From Litsea cubeba (taxonomy: Eukaryota > Streptophyta > Magnoliopsida > Laurales > Lauraceae): a DNA stretch of 64,000 nucleotides. The stretch is taken from positions 66,638,107 to 66,702,106 of the forward strand of contig CM022944.1 of NCBI GenBank assembly GCA_012931725.1. The letters run 5' to 3'. The notes under the pieces were generated by a model that searched no databases, was not told where the DNA came from, and worked only from the letters and a program-made list of their open reading frames with translations. Shown in pieces: positions 33,822 through 46,700 of the stretch (position 1 is its first letter; each line of letters opens with the position of its first letter). The translations under genes and the position numbers were made by a program.

Positions 33822-35160
33822 ATGGCTGGTATCCATCCTTTTCAGAAGTGTAACTTCTCTTTCAATCTCCTTTTTTTTATAGCGCGTTTGCATATTCCTT
33901 TTTTACCACTTGTGGGGGAGATAATCTCCTTTCTATTGAAGATTGTGGCTTTTCTCCTCTCCTTTTGCTTGCTTTGTGACAACCTGATGCGTGGTCTGAC
34001 TTTGGCATGGATCTCAGTCTTTTTGGTTTTGGCTTGAGCACATAACCCATTTAGGGTTTTGATTTTCCATCGCAGCAGTCAAAGTTGGTGATTTCAGGCC
34101 AACAGTCCGAGGATAATGGATGTCTGGTTTCAGTGAAGGACTCTGCCTTTCGCCATTTGTGGAAATTTTCTCTTTTTTTGTTCTCATTTTCCTTTGGGCA
34201 GAAGATGAAGAGTTCCAGGGTTTTGCCCTTTTTCTGATTTCCCGGAACATACACCCTGTTAGTGTGGTTTTCGAGCGATGGTCTGACACTTGAATGATGA
34301 TCGTGGCCTGGAGCTAAGTGGCCGTCCAACTTTATGGGTGACCGCTGGGTATTTTGCGACTCGGCTGCAGAGTAGTTGACCGCTAAGCCTTTGTAATTTG
34401 GGGTTTTTGGCTGTTGGGGGCTTTAAGGCAGATAGTGACCGCTGATGAATGGGCCTTAGCCACTGGATGTTGGGGATGAACGACTATCAACTGTGGGAAG
34501 TTTTGGATAGCCGCTAGGCCTCAAAGTAGTGAGATAGCGGTCGTGGCAATTAATCGCTGAGTCCTGGATGTTGACCACTGACGAAGCAGCTGTGCTTTTG
34601 CCGCTGAGCACTAGGACGTAAAAACCTTAGCCACCAAGTCCTATTTCCGACTTAGCCACTAAGTATTTGAATTGACAGAATTCTTGCCACTGGCTATCTG
34701 TCTCTGCTTTGATTTTCTTTCCTGCATTCATCCATCTTCATGCATGTCTCTAAATGGTTTTTAGTGCACACTTGCTGCCTTGCTTGACCGGAGACCTTGG
34801 TTCGAAAATCTCAGAGCACACACTTGTTGCCTTGCCAAGGTTGAGAACCAAGTACCTCTCTTTCCTCCGGGTTTTCTGCCCGCCTTCAAAATGAGGGGAG
34901 GTGTTGCCAAAATTTTACAAAATTCTATAATCTAACATTTTCTTTTCTTTTCAACAGATAAGAATGTTGCTTCCTCCTCCTCTGTTGCTGATGTTACTGC
35001 CATTGCCAAGGGCAAGCAACCTACTGTTGAGGCTCCGCAGGTTCCGGCCGTTGAAACTGCACAAGCCCGTCATTCTCCTCGTAGTATAAGGCGAGAAGCT
35101 ATGTCGGAATGGAGCACATCTCCACATCTCCCGGAATGTGGACAACATTGTCCAGAATAA
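33822..35160 (+). pseudogene. Tat-3 antisense gene, first two exons, truncated
   Basis: Exon 1 is ATGGCTG (33822-33828, donor GTATCC); exon 2 starts at 34958 after a strong acceptor (tcttttcttttcaacag). Joined they read MADKNVASSSSVADVTAIAK and continue to a stop at 35158-35160, 69 codons in all. The exon 2 product is Ser/Ala/Pro-rich and basic, with HSPRSIRRE resembling VPRRSARSS in the Tat-1 gene. The layout matches Tat-1: a micro-exon ending in phase 1, one long intron, then a low-complexity N-terminus. The PMD part is absent because the element is cut near 35100-35160. The intron (1129 bp) holds degenerate repeats around 'gaccgctga/tagccact' (34330-34680). The spliced model is inference from signals only. 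Confidence 0.5.
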
Positions 35161-35729
35161 GTGAACATTCCTGCTTAGGACACCTGGAGCGACAAGGATC
35201 GAGGATCTTTGTAGAATCCTAGCCATGCTTTTGATGATAGCAGTGGTTGTTGTTAGTTTATATGGTCTCAATACTGTATAAGATATAGTAAATTGATTAA
35301 TTTCTTTATTTATCAATACAATCATGCATTCCTTTCATGAGATGAATGGTGTTTTATTATATACTTGCACATAACCAATATGAATGACATGATGGTTCAT
35401 GAGATGAACCGGAGTCCACAAGTATATTAGATGTAATACATGTGTATGGATGAGATTCACATACGGGAGACATGTATAGCAAATCTTATACTTAAATATC
35501 TTCACAACCAGTGATGAGATTGGGCATCTCATTTGACAAGGTTGCAATACTTTGATCACTATGAGATAGTGTGATTTGTCTCGATCAGCAGAATATAAGA
35601 TTTTGGATCATAGTGCCGGTACATTGGATGCATTGAAGGACCATGAGAAACACCATATGAAACACTGTCTTTACTGTAAGGTTTGCTCTCATAATTCCTT
35701 AACAAGTAGGCTCTCAATCCTGAGATGTT
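35161..35729. other. Unassigned AT-rich segment between Tat-3 and Tekay LTR1
   Basis: No coding potential recognised. The composition and phrases such as 'caatctcatcactggttgtg' on the minus strand look LTR-like, but no terminus, primer site or partner copy is present in the window. Confidence 0.4.
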
Positions 35730-38700
35730 TGTCGCGTCCCCGGACCGGGTTAGGGAACCAAATCCGGGATCGGGACTATGATGATGCCGCGCCATGTGCA
35801 TCTCTTTGGCTAATCCGCACACGGAATTAAGAAAAACATTTATCCGTGCACGTGATTTCCCACAGGGTTCCACGGTGAGGATTATCCATAAATATCATCT
35901 CACATATAAACATATCAAACATGTACTCGAGGTCGCGGAAGCGTGTAGCAAATCATATTAGTGTTATTCCATTCCATAAACAAGACTAATTTATAAATGA
36001 CATGACAAGATATCAGAATGAGCAATGATCATTAGCGTATTTCCCAAAAGTAAAGTTAATTGTATACACAAAAGATCAGTTGATTAATTGCCCCAAAATA
36101 ATGGTCAACAAAGACCATACATCCAATAAAACCCAAAAGATGTTATCAAGAGTTCCCAAAATATCATCCTCAAAGCCTGAACGAATGTCTACATGACATC
36201 GTCAGCTTGCCACTCTATTACGCGCTGCGGTTCACCAACCGCCTCCTCAGGCTCCTCCTCGATGGCAATAAGTTCGGGACTGAGTACCAAAATAAATGGA
36301 TCAGACGCGACGGTCTAGCAGGTGGGTGAAAAGATATGGCAATAAACAAAACAATGATACTTTGCAAGAGTTTAGAAAACCTGTGTATAAATAATGAATT
36401 TCATAAAAGACAATGCATCATTTATTAAATAACGACAAGAACGATATAAAGCAATAAAGGTACCAAGAATAAGGAACTGACAAAATGGCAACCACACAAA
36501 GCTAAATCCTCTCTCACTAAAGTGAAGAGAGCACATATCCTACAAGATCATTGACCTCAGTCACACAAGGTGAGGAGAGACAACAATAAAATACTATAAT
36601 ATACATATATATATACTCTGCGGGACCACGGTAGTGAACCGGGTAAAAACTCTGCGGATTTCAGACTACAGCTGACTAACAGGAGGGGAAGGATCTCCAA
36701 GTTGGTGGATCGAACCGACAAGGTTGTCCAAGCTTAGTGGTACCGACTCATAGGTCACATACGAGAAATCAAATCAAATGCACAGTAAAGGAGCGGGGTG
36801 CCCATAGGAACAAATACATATTCATATCAGGTCGAACATATACATGTTAGCAAAAGCTAAACACATTACTTCTAATACTCTCGGGGTAGTCTAGTCATAT
36901 AACGTGGGTTTGAAATCTAAAATAAGAGTTTGGCTGAAAATCGAATACGAGGGGTTTCTCATATATTTTCGGGCTAGACATTGAGGTTCACAGAATTGAA
37001 TCAGTGTGAATAGGGTCCCGTATGTCGGTCATGATAAAAATTGGTACTCTTTAAGAGTTAGGGACATTCTGGGTTCTTATACACATTGGCCCATCTAGAG
37101 AACCTCACTGAACCTCCATGATGAGGTTTCTCCTTCCTCTAGACTTCATACGACGCCCTACAGTCCCTACATGGCATTGGGGCTCCAAACAATACCTCCC
37201 CAAGCCTAAAAATAATGTTTCAAGTCTTTAAGTACTAACCCATGCATGACAGGTAGTTCGCTCGAGCGGACTGGGAAGTTCGCTTGGGCGAACTGCTCTC
37301 TGTTTGGGGTTTCGCTCAAGCGGACCAAGGTTCGCTCGAGCCAACGACGTTCAGTGACGGGTTCGCTCGAGCGATATGTCAAGGTCGCTCGAGCGAACTG
37401 TCCAGAAACTCATTTTCTGTGTATAGTTCGGCCCTTCTTCTTTCTATCCTTTCACCCTCTTTTGAGCACCCATTAATCATACATTTGAGGGTCTCTAAAA
37501 CCTCATTTAAGCCCCATTAAATTCACCATTAAGTCCTCTGACAACCACTCCAACAAATCATAACTTCTGCATCACTTCCACCTCATTCAATGCAAGGCAA
37601 ACTCCATTAATAAAAATCCATAAATGATCATAAATGATCTATAAACAAGACAATGATGCACATGTTTTCCAAGAAGACTGATTAATAGAGAGTAGCCTAT
37701 CATTATGCATATTTCTAAAACCATGAAAACTCATAAAGATAAATTAGGTGAAAGCAATGAGTAAGAGTTGAAACCTTTATAAACATGAAATCATGAAATC
37801 AATCCATTCATCCACTTGCCTTAGGTCCAATGCTAAGAAAATCAAGCCACTAACACCTCTCTAAGCCAAGACACCAAATCTACACAAAACCCCCAAAGAC
37901 AAACCCTAAAACCATCAAAACCAGATAATAGAAAGAGAAAGTTGAAATAACCAAGATTAAGCATCTCTAGGACTAGGAGGACATAAATCTAGAAGTTTGG
38001 AAAAATCACTTACTGAAAAGTGCTTCAAATAGGTAGAGAGAGCTCAAAAGGGGCTCCAATGGTGATGAATGTCTCCACAAATGGTACCAATAGGAAGTTC
38101 TTGAGGTGAGGAAGATGATCATAGAGTCCATCCTTGCTTGAAAAGAGTTCTTGTGGTGATTAATGAGAAAGGAAGCAAGAGGGACAAGGGAGAAACCCTA
38201 GGGCGGGAACTTCTTCTTCTTCAAGGGTTTAACAAGAAAGAGGAAAATGAATAAGAGGGCTCTCCTTATATAACAAGTGGGGATGGGAACCACAACTTAA
38301 AAGACTTATCGGGCTCAAAACATCGACTTCGGAACCTCAAATGACTTCGACGAAGTAGACAAAGTTGTTCGGCGAAATTTCTAGTTTCCAAAAAGTATTA
38401 TTTTGCAAGTTTTGGTGACATTGAAATTGGTGTCCAGATTTTGTGTAAAAATACCATTTTGCCCTCAAATTGTAAAAAGTTAGGTTTAGGGCTCTCGAAT
38501 GGGCATGATTTCAACATGAAAGTTGTAGGGATTAACAAGATAAGTCAAACGGGATGAAAACATAATTTTTAGAAATCACGGGTAAACCCCAAATCTCACA
38601 CAATTCGTAGTAAGAACCCCCAAAGGATCCCACAAGTAAAAAGGCTCTCAAAATTCCCCAAAGTTATTATAAAGCTATTCTAATCCCAACTAACTCAAAA

Positions 38701-38774
38701 ACCACTAAACACACTTAAAGCTAAAGCACAGCTTAATTAACTCTAATCGAGGTCTCTCGGGTCGGGGTCTTACA
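35730..38774 (-). repeat. Tekay LTR1 (3' LTR of copy A)
   Basis: Minus-strand TGTAAGACCC ... GGGGACGCGACA, 3045 bp. TATATAAG at 38272-38265 (minus) is the likely TATA box. The CG-rich palindrome cluster (37256-37400) lies about 0.9 kb downstream, so it would be transcribed. Confidence 0.93.
37256..37400. promoter_or_regulatory. Cluster of TTCGCTCGAGCGAA-type palindromes in Tekay LTR1
   Basis: Six to seven variants of GTTCGCTCGAGCGAAC or its halves in 145 bp. Equivalent clusters at 45193-45362 (solo LTR) and 48363-48509 (LTR2). Confidence 0.75.
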
Positions 38775-38785
38775 TCCTCCACCCC

Positions 38786-40385
38786 TTAGGACATTTGGTC
38801 CTCCAAATGTAAATTAAAACTCTCCTCCGGTAGGAGATGTGGGTACTTCTTCTGAACTTGATCCCGTAATTCCCAAGTTGCTTCTTCCGGTCCATGATTC
38901 TCCCAAAGCACTTTGACCCACTGAATAGTTCGAGTTCTCAACTCTTGTTCCTTGGTGTCAATAATCTGCTTAGGCTTCTCAATATAAGTCGTATCTTCCC
39001 GGATTTCCAACGGCTCATAACGGAGTATGTGCAGTCTGTCGGGGACGTACTTCTTCAATATAGACACATGAAAAACATTGTGTATGCCAGAGAGTTCGGG
39101 TGGTAAGGCTAATCTGTAAGCCACATCACCAATCTTACTCATAATGTCTTACGGTCCAATGTATCTCCGAGATAATTTACCCTTCTGTCCAAACCTCAAA
39201 GTTCCGCGAGTAGGTGACACTTTCAAGAAAACCTTATCTCCCTCTTTGAACTATAAGTCCATTCTGTGAGAATCTGCAAAGCTCTTCTGCGTACTCTGAG
39301 CCACTTTCAGACGTTCTTGGATCAATTTGACCTTGTCACTTGTCTCACTAACAATGGTCAGGTCCATGGAAACTGTGAGTGCCAACTTCTTCCCAACAAA
39401 CAAGTGTCCTACACCTTCTGCCATACAAAGCTTCAAAAGGCGCCATTCCGATACTCGAGTGGAAACTATTGTTGTAAGCAAACTCACACAACGGTAAGGC
39501 TTCATCCCACTGAGTTTTGAAATCTAACACACAAGCTCAAAGAATGTCCTTAAGCATCTGAATTGTCCTCTCTGACTGACCATCGGTCTGTGCGTGATAG
39601 GCTATGCTGAATTGTAACTTCGTACCCATAGACTCATGCAGTGTCTTCCAAAATCTCGAGACAAATCTGCTGTCTCTATCAGATATGATGGAAACTGGTT
39701 GTCCATGTCAACTAACAATCTCAGTAACAAACAACTGAGCTAAAGTTAACATATGCATCTTCTTCCCAGTCTTCATCGGTAGGAAATGAGCTGACTTGGT
39801 GAAATGGTCCACTATGACCCAAATAACATCATTGCCCTTACTAGTCTTCGGTAATCCCGAGATGAAATCCATGGTAATGTGCTCCCATTTCTATTCCAAA
39901 ATCTCTAATGGCCGTAGCAACCCTGGAGGCTTCTGATGTTCTGCCTTGATCAACTGACATGTCATACATCGAGAGACGAAAGCTGCTATATCTCTCTTCA
40001 TGTTATTCCACCAAAATCTGCCCTTCAAATTCTGGTACATCTTGGTACTACCCGGGTGTATGGAATACTTGGTATTGTGAGCCTCGGTCATGATATCATT
40101 CCTCAAGTCCTCCAAGTTAGGCACACATAGACGATCTCGGTAGTACAAAACTCCATCCACAACACGAAAATCTGGACGTTCTGCTATATGCTCGGAAATC
40201 TTACCCAACTCTGGGTCTTGTAGCTGATTCTCTTTGATCTTTTGAATGAAGGAAGGCTCCGACACCGACATATTTGTCAACATGACACCCTCCCTTAGTG
40301 GCTGAAAATCTACTCCCAACTCCTCTAACTGTTGTACAACATAAGTCCCCCGAAGACTTGCTATGTTAACTGACTTCCTGCTCAA
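38786..40385 (-). pseudogene. Tekay-A integrase with C-terminal chromodomain-like region
   Basis: Starts after the RNase H frameshift at about 40385. Zinc domain HPGSTKMYQNLKGRFWW ... CMTCQLIK (about 40075-39940), then the integrase core: MDFISGLPKTSKG (first Asp), SIISDRDSRF (second) and TDGQSERTIQ (Glu). Then comes the C-terminal domain (GDKVFLKV) and the tail VKVLWENHGPEEATWE, a chromodomain-type motif that targets chromovirus integration to marked chromatin. Stops at 39891-39893, 39708-39710 and 39537-39539 are absent from copy B; the stop at 39251-39253 is shared. A +1 indel lies near 39350-39360. Ends at 38786, 11 bp before the polypurine-like tract and LTR1. Confidence 0.85.
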
Positions 40386-42180
40386 GGCATCTGCAACTAC
40401 ATTCGCATTTCCCCGGGTGATACTTGATTGGAAAATCGTAGTCTTTGATATATTCCATCCATCTTCTCTGCCTCATGTTCAACTCCTTTTGAGAAAACAA
40501 GTACTGTAGACTACGGTGGTCGGAGTGAACCTCAAACTTCTCTCCATATAGATAATGTCTCCACATCTTCAACGCTAAAACAACTGCTGCCAACTCGAGA
40601 TCATGTGTCGCATAGTTCTTCTCATGATCTTTCAACTGTCGGGATCCATTTGCAACTACCTTCCCATCTTGAATTAGAACACATCCGAGTCCAACATTGG
40701 AAGCATCGGTAAAAATGGTGAAACCGCCGCTCCCTGATGGCAAAGTAAGGACTGGAGCTGTAGTCAATCTCTTCTTCAGCTCTTGGAAACTAGCTTCACA
40801 CTTGTCTGTCGATACATATGGTGTGTTTTTCCTAGTTAACTTCGTCAAAGGTGATGCAATTGACGAAAATCCTTGCACAAACCTCCGATAATACCCTGCC
40901 AATCTAAGAAAACTCCTGATCTCTGATGCATTCTTCGGTCTGTCCCAATTCATAACTACCTCAATCTTGGATGGGTCCACTGATAATCCTTCCTTGGAGA
41001 TGATGTGACCCAAAAATGTGACTTGGTCCAACCAAAATTCACACTTACTAAGTTTTGCAAACAACTGATTTTCTCTCAAAAGCTGGAGTGCTATCCTCAA
41101 ATGTTCTTCGTGCTCTTCTTTGGTCTTGGAATACACAAAAATATCATCAATAAACACCACTATAAACTGATCCAAATACTCTGCAAATATCTTGTTCATC
41201 AATGTCCGTGAAAACTGCCGGTGCATTAGTCAAACCGAATGGCATCACTGGAAACTCATAGTGTCCATATCTTGTTTGAAAAGCTGTTTTTGGTACATCT
41301 GAATTTCTGACTCTCAACTTATGATAACCGGACATCAAGTCAATTTTCGAAAAGTAAGCAGCTCCTTGCAACTGATCGAATAATTCATCTATCCTTGGCA
41401 ATGGATACTTGTTCTTGATGGTCACTTGGTTCAATCTTTTATAGTCAATGCACGTTCTCAGAGAACCATCTTTCTTCTTCACAAACAAAACTGGTGCTCC
41501 CCACGGTGACACACTAGGCCTCACAAAACCTTTGTCCAAAAGTTCTTGCAATTGTATCTTCAACTCTCCCAATTCTGCTGGAGCCAATCTGTAGGGTGCA
41601 ATAGAGATCGGAGCGGACCCTGGTAACAACTCAATAGTGAAGTCTATCTCTCTAATGGGTGGCAATACTGGTATCTCCTCCGGGAAAACATCCAGAAATT
41701 CACAAATAATTGGGATCTCCTCCACCCCTTGGGACCATTTATCCTCAGTGATAAACGCCAAATAAGCCTTACAACCACTTCTTAGAAGTATATTAGCCTT
41801 CAACGCTGAAATAAACCCTGCACCAGGACTACTCCTCTCTCCCTGAAACAACACCCCTGCTTGGGTCTCCTCTAACTTAAAAGTCAGGGTCTTACGGAAA
41901 CAATCCATAGTAGCATGGTATCCTGCTAACCAATGCATCCCTAGGATGACATCAAAATCCTGCATGTCCAATAAAATGAGATCTGCTGGTAATACTACTT
42001 CTCCTATCATTACTGAACAACTAGGGTAAAAAGTTCTACAAACAACTTCCTTACCTAAAGGGGTACCACAATCAAAATGAAATACAACTCTCTAGCATGT
42101 ATATCAATCAACTTAGCAAATTTTGGAGATAGGAATGAGTGAGTAGAGCCAGGGTCAAACAAAACCCTAGCATCAAAACC
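40366..42180 (-). pseudogene. Tekay-A protease, reverse transcriptase and RNase H
   Basis: Protease motif FDPGSTHSF near 42165-42138 (DPG instead of the usual DSG). The open frame at 42010-41147 carries the end of protease and most of RT: LLPGSAPISIAPYRLAP, GAPVLFVKKKDGSLR, FSKIDLMSGYH (catalytic Asp) and FGLTNAPAVF. A 1-bp insertion near 41210 shifts the frame to 41226-40366, with VVFIDDIFVYS (IDD active site), then RNase H: TIFTDASNVGLG, THDLELAAVV and FEVHSDHRSL. A second insertion near 40415 breaks the frame at HPGK before integrase. Order and motifs are those of Ty3/Gypsy pol. Confidence 0.88.
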
Positions 42181-42279
42181 ACAGACGAGAAGTGTACCTT
42201 CCACTACATTGCCTTCCGCCTCTGCATCAGCTCTATTGACGGCATAGAGTTGTGCCTTCTGTTGTGGCCCATTTTATCC

Positions 42280-43577
42280 TTGTGGTTGCTTGCCCTGTTG
42301 TGCATTCCTGTTCTGATTCTGAGGATGCTGATTTTGATTCTGATTTTGCACTAGCTGACGGGCTTGTTCTTATACTGCTGTTGTGGTGCCTGTTGCTGTA
42401 GTGGCCTTGCCTGGTTCTGGACTACTAGCGCATTCTGAGGTGGTGCCTGACGCTGTACTCCCTGCTGCTGTCTATTCTGTCTATCTGGCCTTGGGCAATC
42501 CTTCATCTGTTGGTCCATCGAACCACATCTAAAACATGCCCCTGTGATAGAATGGCATTGGGCATTCCCATGTTATTTTCCACAGTGGATGCAAGCCCCT
42601 GGATCCTGTGCATTCTGTTCTTGTCTTGGCCTCTTATTCTGATTGTTCCTCTGCTAATTGTTCTGCTGCTGGTGGCCTTGACCCTTTCCTTGGTTCTTGA
42701 TGATCTTGTTATGAAGTTCTCAAACTTGTATGCTCTTTTGACAGCTTCTTCGAAGGTGACAGGTGGTACAACCCCGGTAGCATCTCTATCAATAATTGGG
42801 TGAAGTCCTTCAAGGAACTTAGTTATCTTCTTTTCCACCATGTCCACCAACTCTGGTGCATACCTTGACAATCTCTCGAATTTGTTGAGGTATTCGAGGA
42901 CTGTCATATTCCCTTGCACAAGTTGCTGAAATTCTGCTGCCTTCTGCCTCTTGACATGGGCAGGTACATATTTCTCTCCAAACTGCCTCTTGAAGTTAGT
43001 CCAAGCCTCTGCATCAGCCATTGTCCTGTATTATGCCTTGATGGTCTTCCACCATATATCTGCTAAGCCTGTGAACATAGAAGCTGCGAGCTGAACTTGT
43101 TCTACACCCGTACATGTGAAGATTTCGAATATATTCTCTGTGTGCTCAAGCCAGTCATCTGCTGCCATTGGATCCTCTGTCCCCATGAACTCCTTCGGTC
43201 CAATCTTCCTGAACCGTTCGTACAACACATTAGGATCATTCCCTTTATTGTTGACCGAACCCGGCGGTGTATGTGGGATTGGTTCCGGTCTCCTCTCTAG
43301 CACACCCAACAACTGTGCTTGCATTTGAGCCATTTCCCTAGCATGATCTTCATCTTTCTTAAGCATTTGCCCCTGCAATCTGGCTTGTGTTTCATGTTCT
43401 TGTGCTTGGAGTCTAGCCTGGTTCTCATTGGCCTGACGTTGCTGGTCTAACATGGCCTGCATCATCAGCTGGAATTGGTTCTGCATATTGTTATCCTGTA
43501 TCCTCTACAATAGGCCCGGTATTCTCATTATTACTAGCAACGTGGTTACTATTTGCTGCTCATTTGCGAGGTGGCAT
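42280..43577 (-). pseudogene. Tekay-A gag
   Basis: ATG 43577 (MPPRK) is followed by a TGA at 43562-43560 (CGA in copy B) and a 2-bp deletion near 43500. A coiled-coil Gln-rich region (MQAMLDQQRQANENQARLQ) and the retrotransposon gag domain (FMGTEDPMAADDWL, LADIWWKTIKA) follow, a stop at 43033-43031, then VWTNF-type gag C-terminus and VPAHVKRQKAAEF. The zinc-knuckle region near 42600-42500 is frameshifted and contains a further stop at 42575-42573. Both latter stops are also present in copy B. A Gln/Asn-rich linker leads to protease. Confidence 0.8.
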
Positions 43578-43740
43578 AACGCTGCAAAACAAATTATTAG
43601 CACATATAAATCAAGTACATGGTGGTTACACATTGCTCACACGATTCTATCTAACGGGAGTCTAACGAATCCTCGCCACGTCCTTAAGATTTCTAATTTC
43701 TTTTAATTGCCTGAAACTTATCCCGCTCTGATTACAGTCC

Positions 43741-46700
43741 TGTCGCGGCCCCGGATCGGGTTAGGGGACCAAATTCGGGATCGGGACTATGTTGATGCCA
43801 CGCCACGTGTGTAAGACCCTGACCCGAGAGACCTCGATTAGAGTTTATTAAGTTGTGCTTTAGCTTTAAGTGTGTTTAGTGGTTCTTGATTTAGTTTGGG
43901 ATTAGAGTAGCTTTTATAATAGCTTTGGGAAATTTTGAGAGCCTTTTTACTTGTGGGACCCTTTGGGGGTTCTTGCTACGAATTGTGTGAGCTTGGGGGT
44001 TTATCAATGATTTTCAAAAATTATGTTTTAATCCCGTTTGACTTATCTTGTTTATCCCTACAACTTTCTTGTTGACATCGTTTCCATTCGAGAGCCCTAA
44101 ACCTGACTTTTTACAATTTGAGGGCAAAATGGTCTTTTTACCCAAAAATCTGGACACCAATTTTGATGTCACCAAAACTTGCAATATATATACTTTTTGG
44201 AAACTAGAAATTTCGTTGAACAACTTTGCCTTCTTCGTCGAATTCGTTTGAAGCCCCGAAAGCCATGTTTTTAGCCCGACAAGTCCTTTAAGCTGTGGGC
44301 CCCATCCCCACTTGCTATATAATGAGAGCCCTCTTCTTCATCTTCCTCTTTCTTGCTAAAACCCTAGAAGGAGAAGAAGTTCCAGCCCTAAGGGTTTCTC
44401 CCTTGTCCCTCTTGCTTCCTTTCTCATTAATCACCACAAGAGCTCTTTTCAATCAAGGAATGGACTCCATGATCATCTTCCTCACCTCAAGGGCTTCCTA
44501 TTGGTACCATTTGTGAAGACATTCATCACCATTGGAGCCCTTTTGAGCTCTCTCTACCTATTTGAAACATTTCCAAGTAAGTAATCCTCCCAATCTTCTA
44601 GATTCATATTCTCCTAGCCCTAGAGAGACTTAATCTTGGCTATTGCAAGCTTTCCTTTCCTATTGTATGGTTTTGATAGTTTTAGGGTTTGGATTTGGGG
44701 GTTTTGTATAGGTTGGGTGTGTTAGCTTGGAGAGGTGAAGTGTGGCTTGATTTTCTTAGCATTGGACCTAACGCAAGTGGATGAATGGATTTATTTCATG
44801 ATTTCTTGTTTATAAAAATTTGAACTCTTACTCATTGCTTTCACCTAATTTATCTTTATGAGTTTTCATGGTTTTGGAAATATGCATAATGATAGGCTAC
44901 TCTCTATTAATAGTCCTCTTGGAAAGCATGTGCATCATTGTCTTGTTTATAGATCATTTGTGTTCATTTATGGACTTTTATCAATGGAGTTGCCTTGCAT
45001 TGAATAAGGTGGAAGTGATGGAGAAGTTAATGTTGTGATGGTGTGGTTGTTGAGGGAAGTGAATGATGGGTTGAAAAGGGGTTTAGATGAGGTTTTGAGA
45101 CCCTCAAATGTGTGATTAATGGGTGCTCAAAAGAGGGTGAAAGGTAGGAAAGAAGAATGGCCGAACTGTACACAGAAAATAGTTTTTGGACAGTTCGCTC
45201 GAGCGACCTTGACACATCGCTCGAGCAAACCCGTCATAGAACGTCGTTGGCTCGAGCCAACCCTTTGATCGCTCGAGCCAACCTGATCCAAGCAGGTCCG
45301 CTCGAACGAACCTTGGTCCGCTCGAGCGAACCCCAAACAGAGAGCAGTTCGCCGAGCGAACTGCCTGTCATGCCTGGGTCAATACTTAAGGACTCGAAAC
45401 ATTGTTTTTAGGCTTGGGGAGGTATTAGTTGGAGCCCCAATGCAATGTAAAGATTTGTATGGCGTCGTATGAAGTCAAAGGAAGAAGAAACCCCATTATG
45501 GAGATCCATTGAGGATTTTCTAGGTTGGTCAATGTGTATAAGGACCAGAGTTGTCCCTAATTCTTAAAAGAGTACCAATGTAAATCACAACCGACATACA
45601 GAACCATATTCACATTGGCCCAATCTTGAAACCTCAATGCCTAGCCCGGAAATGTATGAGGATCCATTCGTGATTGATTTTTTTTACTAAACTCTTACTC
45701 ATGGATTTCAAAACCACGATATGTGATTATACTTGCCTCGAGAGCATTGTTTTAGCATATTACTGATTCATTTAAACCCGTCCCGATACTAATGTGTTTT
45801 GTACCTATGGGTACCCCGCCCCGTTATGTGTATTGAATTGCTCAATTTTCCGCATGTTACCTATGAGTCGGCACCACTAAGCTTGGATAACCTTATCGGT
45901 CGGTTTGGAGATCCCCCTTCTGTTATACCAGCTGCAGCATGGTTCCCGCCTCGCCCCGATATACCCAGTTTGCTACCGTGGTCCCGCAGAGTATTATATG
46001 TATTTATTGTATAAAATCATTGACTCTCCTCACCTCGTGTGACTGAGGTCAACGTCGTTGATCCTTCTCACCTCGTGTGACTGAGGTCAATGTCCCGATG
46101 TGCTCTCATCACTTTTGTGAGAGAGCATTTAGCTTTGTGTGGTTGCCACCTTGTTAGTTCCGAATCCTTGTTACCTTACATGTTTTTATTGCATATGTAC
46201 CTCTTTTAAATGATACATTCTTCTTTTATGAAATTCATTATTTCTCCAGGTTCTACTATGCTTCTAAAGGCATCATTGTTCTGAATTATTGTTATATCTT
46301 TTCACCCACCTGCCAGACCGTCGTGTCTGATCCATTTATTTTGGTACTCGGGTCCCGAACTTATTGCCATTGAGGAGGAGCCTGAGGAGGCGGTCGGTGA
46401 ACCGCAGCGCGTAATAGAGTGGCAAGCTGACGATGTCATGTAGACATTTGTTCAGGCTTTGAGGATGACATTTTGGGAACAAGTGATATCATCTTTTGGG
46501 TTTTATTGGATGTATGGTCTTTGTTGACCATTGTGTTGGGGCAATTAATCAACTGATCTTTTGTATATACATTTGACTTTACTTTTGGGAAATATGCTTA
46601 TGATCATTGCTAATTCTGATATCTTGTCATGTCAATTATAAAACAGTCTTGTTTATGGAATGGAATAGCACTAATATGATTTGTTACACGCTTCCGCAAC

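Larger units (their letters stand above)
32024..35160 (-). mobile_element. Tat-3: 3' part of a diverged minus-strand Tat-like element
   Basis: A partial LTR (32024-33001), polypurine-like tract (33002-33018, cctcgagagggacact on the minus strand) and internal sequence carrying a plus-strand (antisense to the element) spliced gene (33822-35160). The LTR begins TGTTGACATACAAAA, similar to the Tat-1 family only near the terminus. Tat-1 appears to have inserted into this LTR at 32023/32024; the other half is outside the window. The right end is lost near 35160. Confidence 0.65.

Noticed and set aside
34014..34329. Overlapping minus-strand frames of 91-92 codons in Tat-3
   Set aside because: No domain; they lie in the intron of the antisense gene model.
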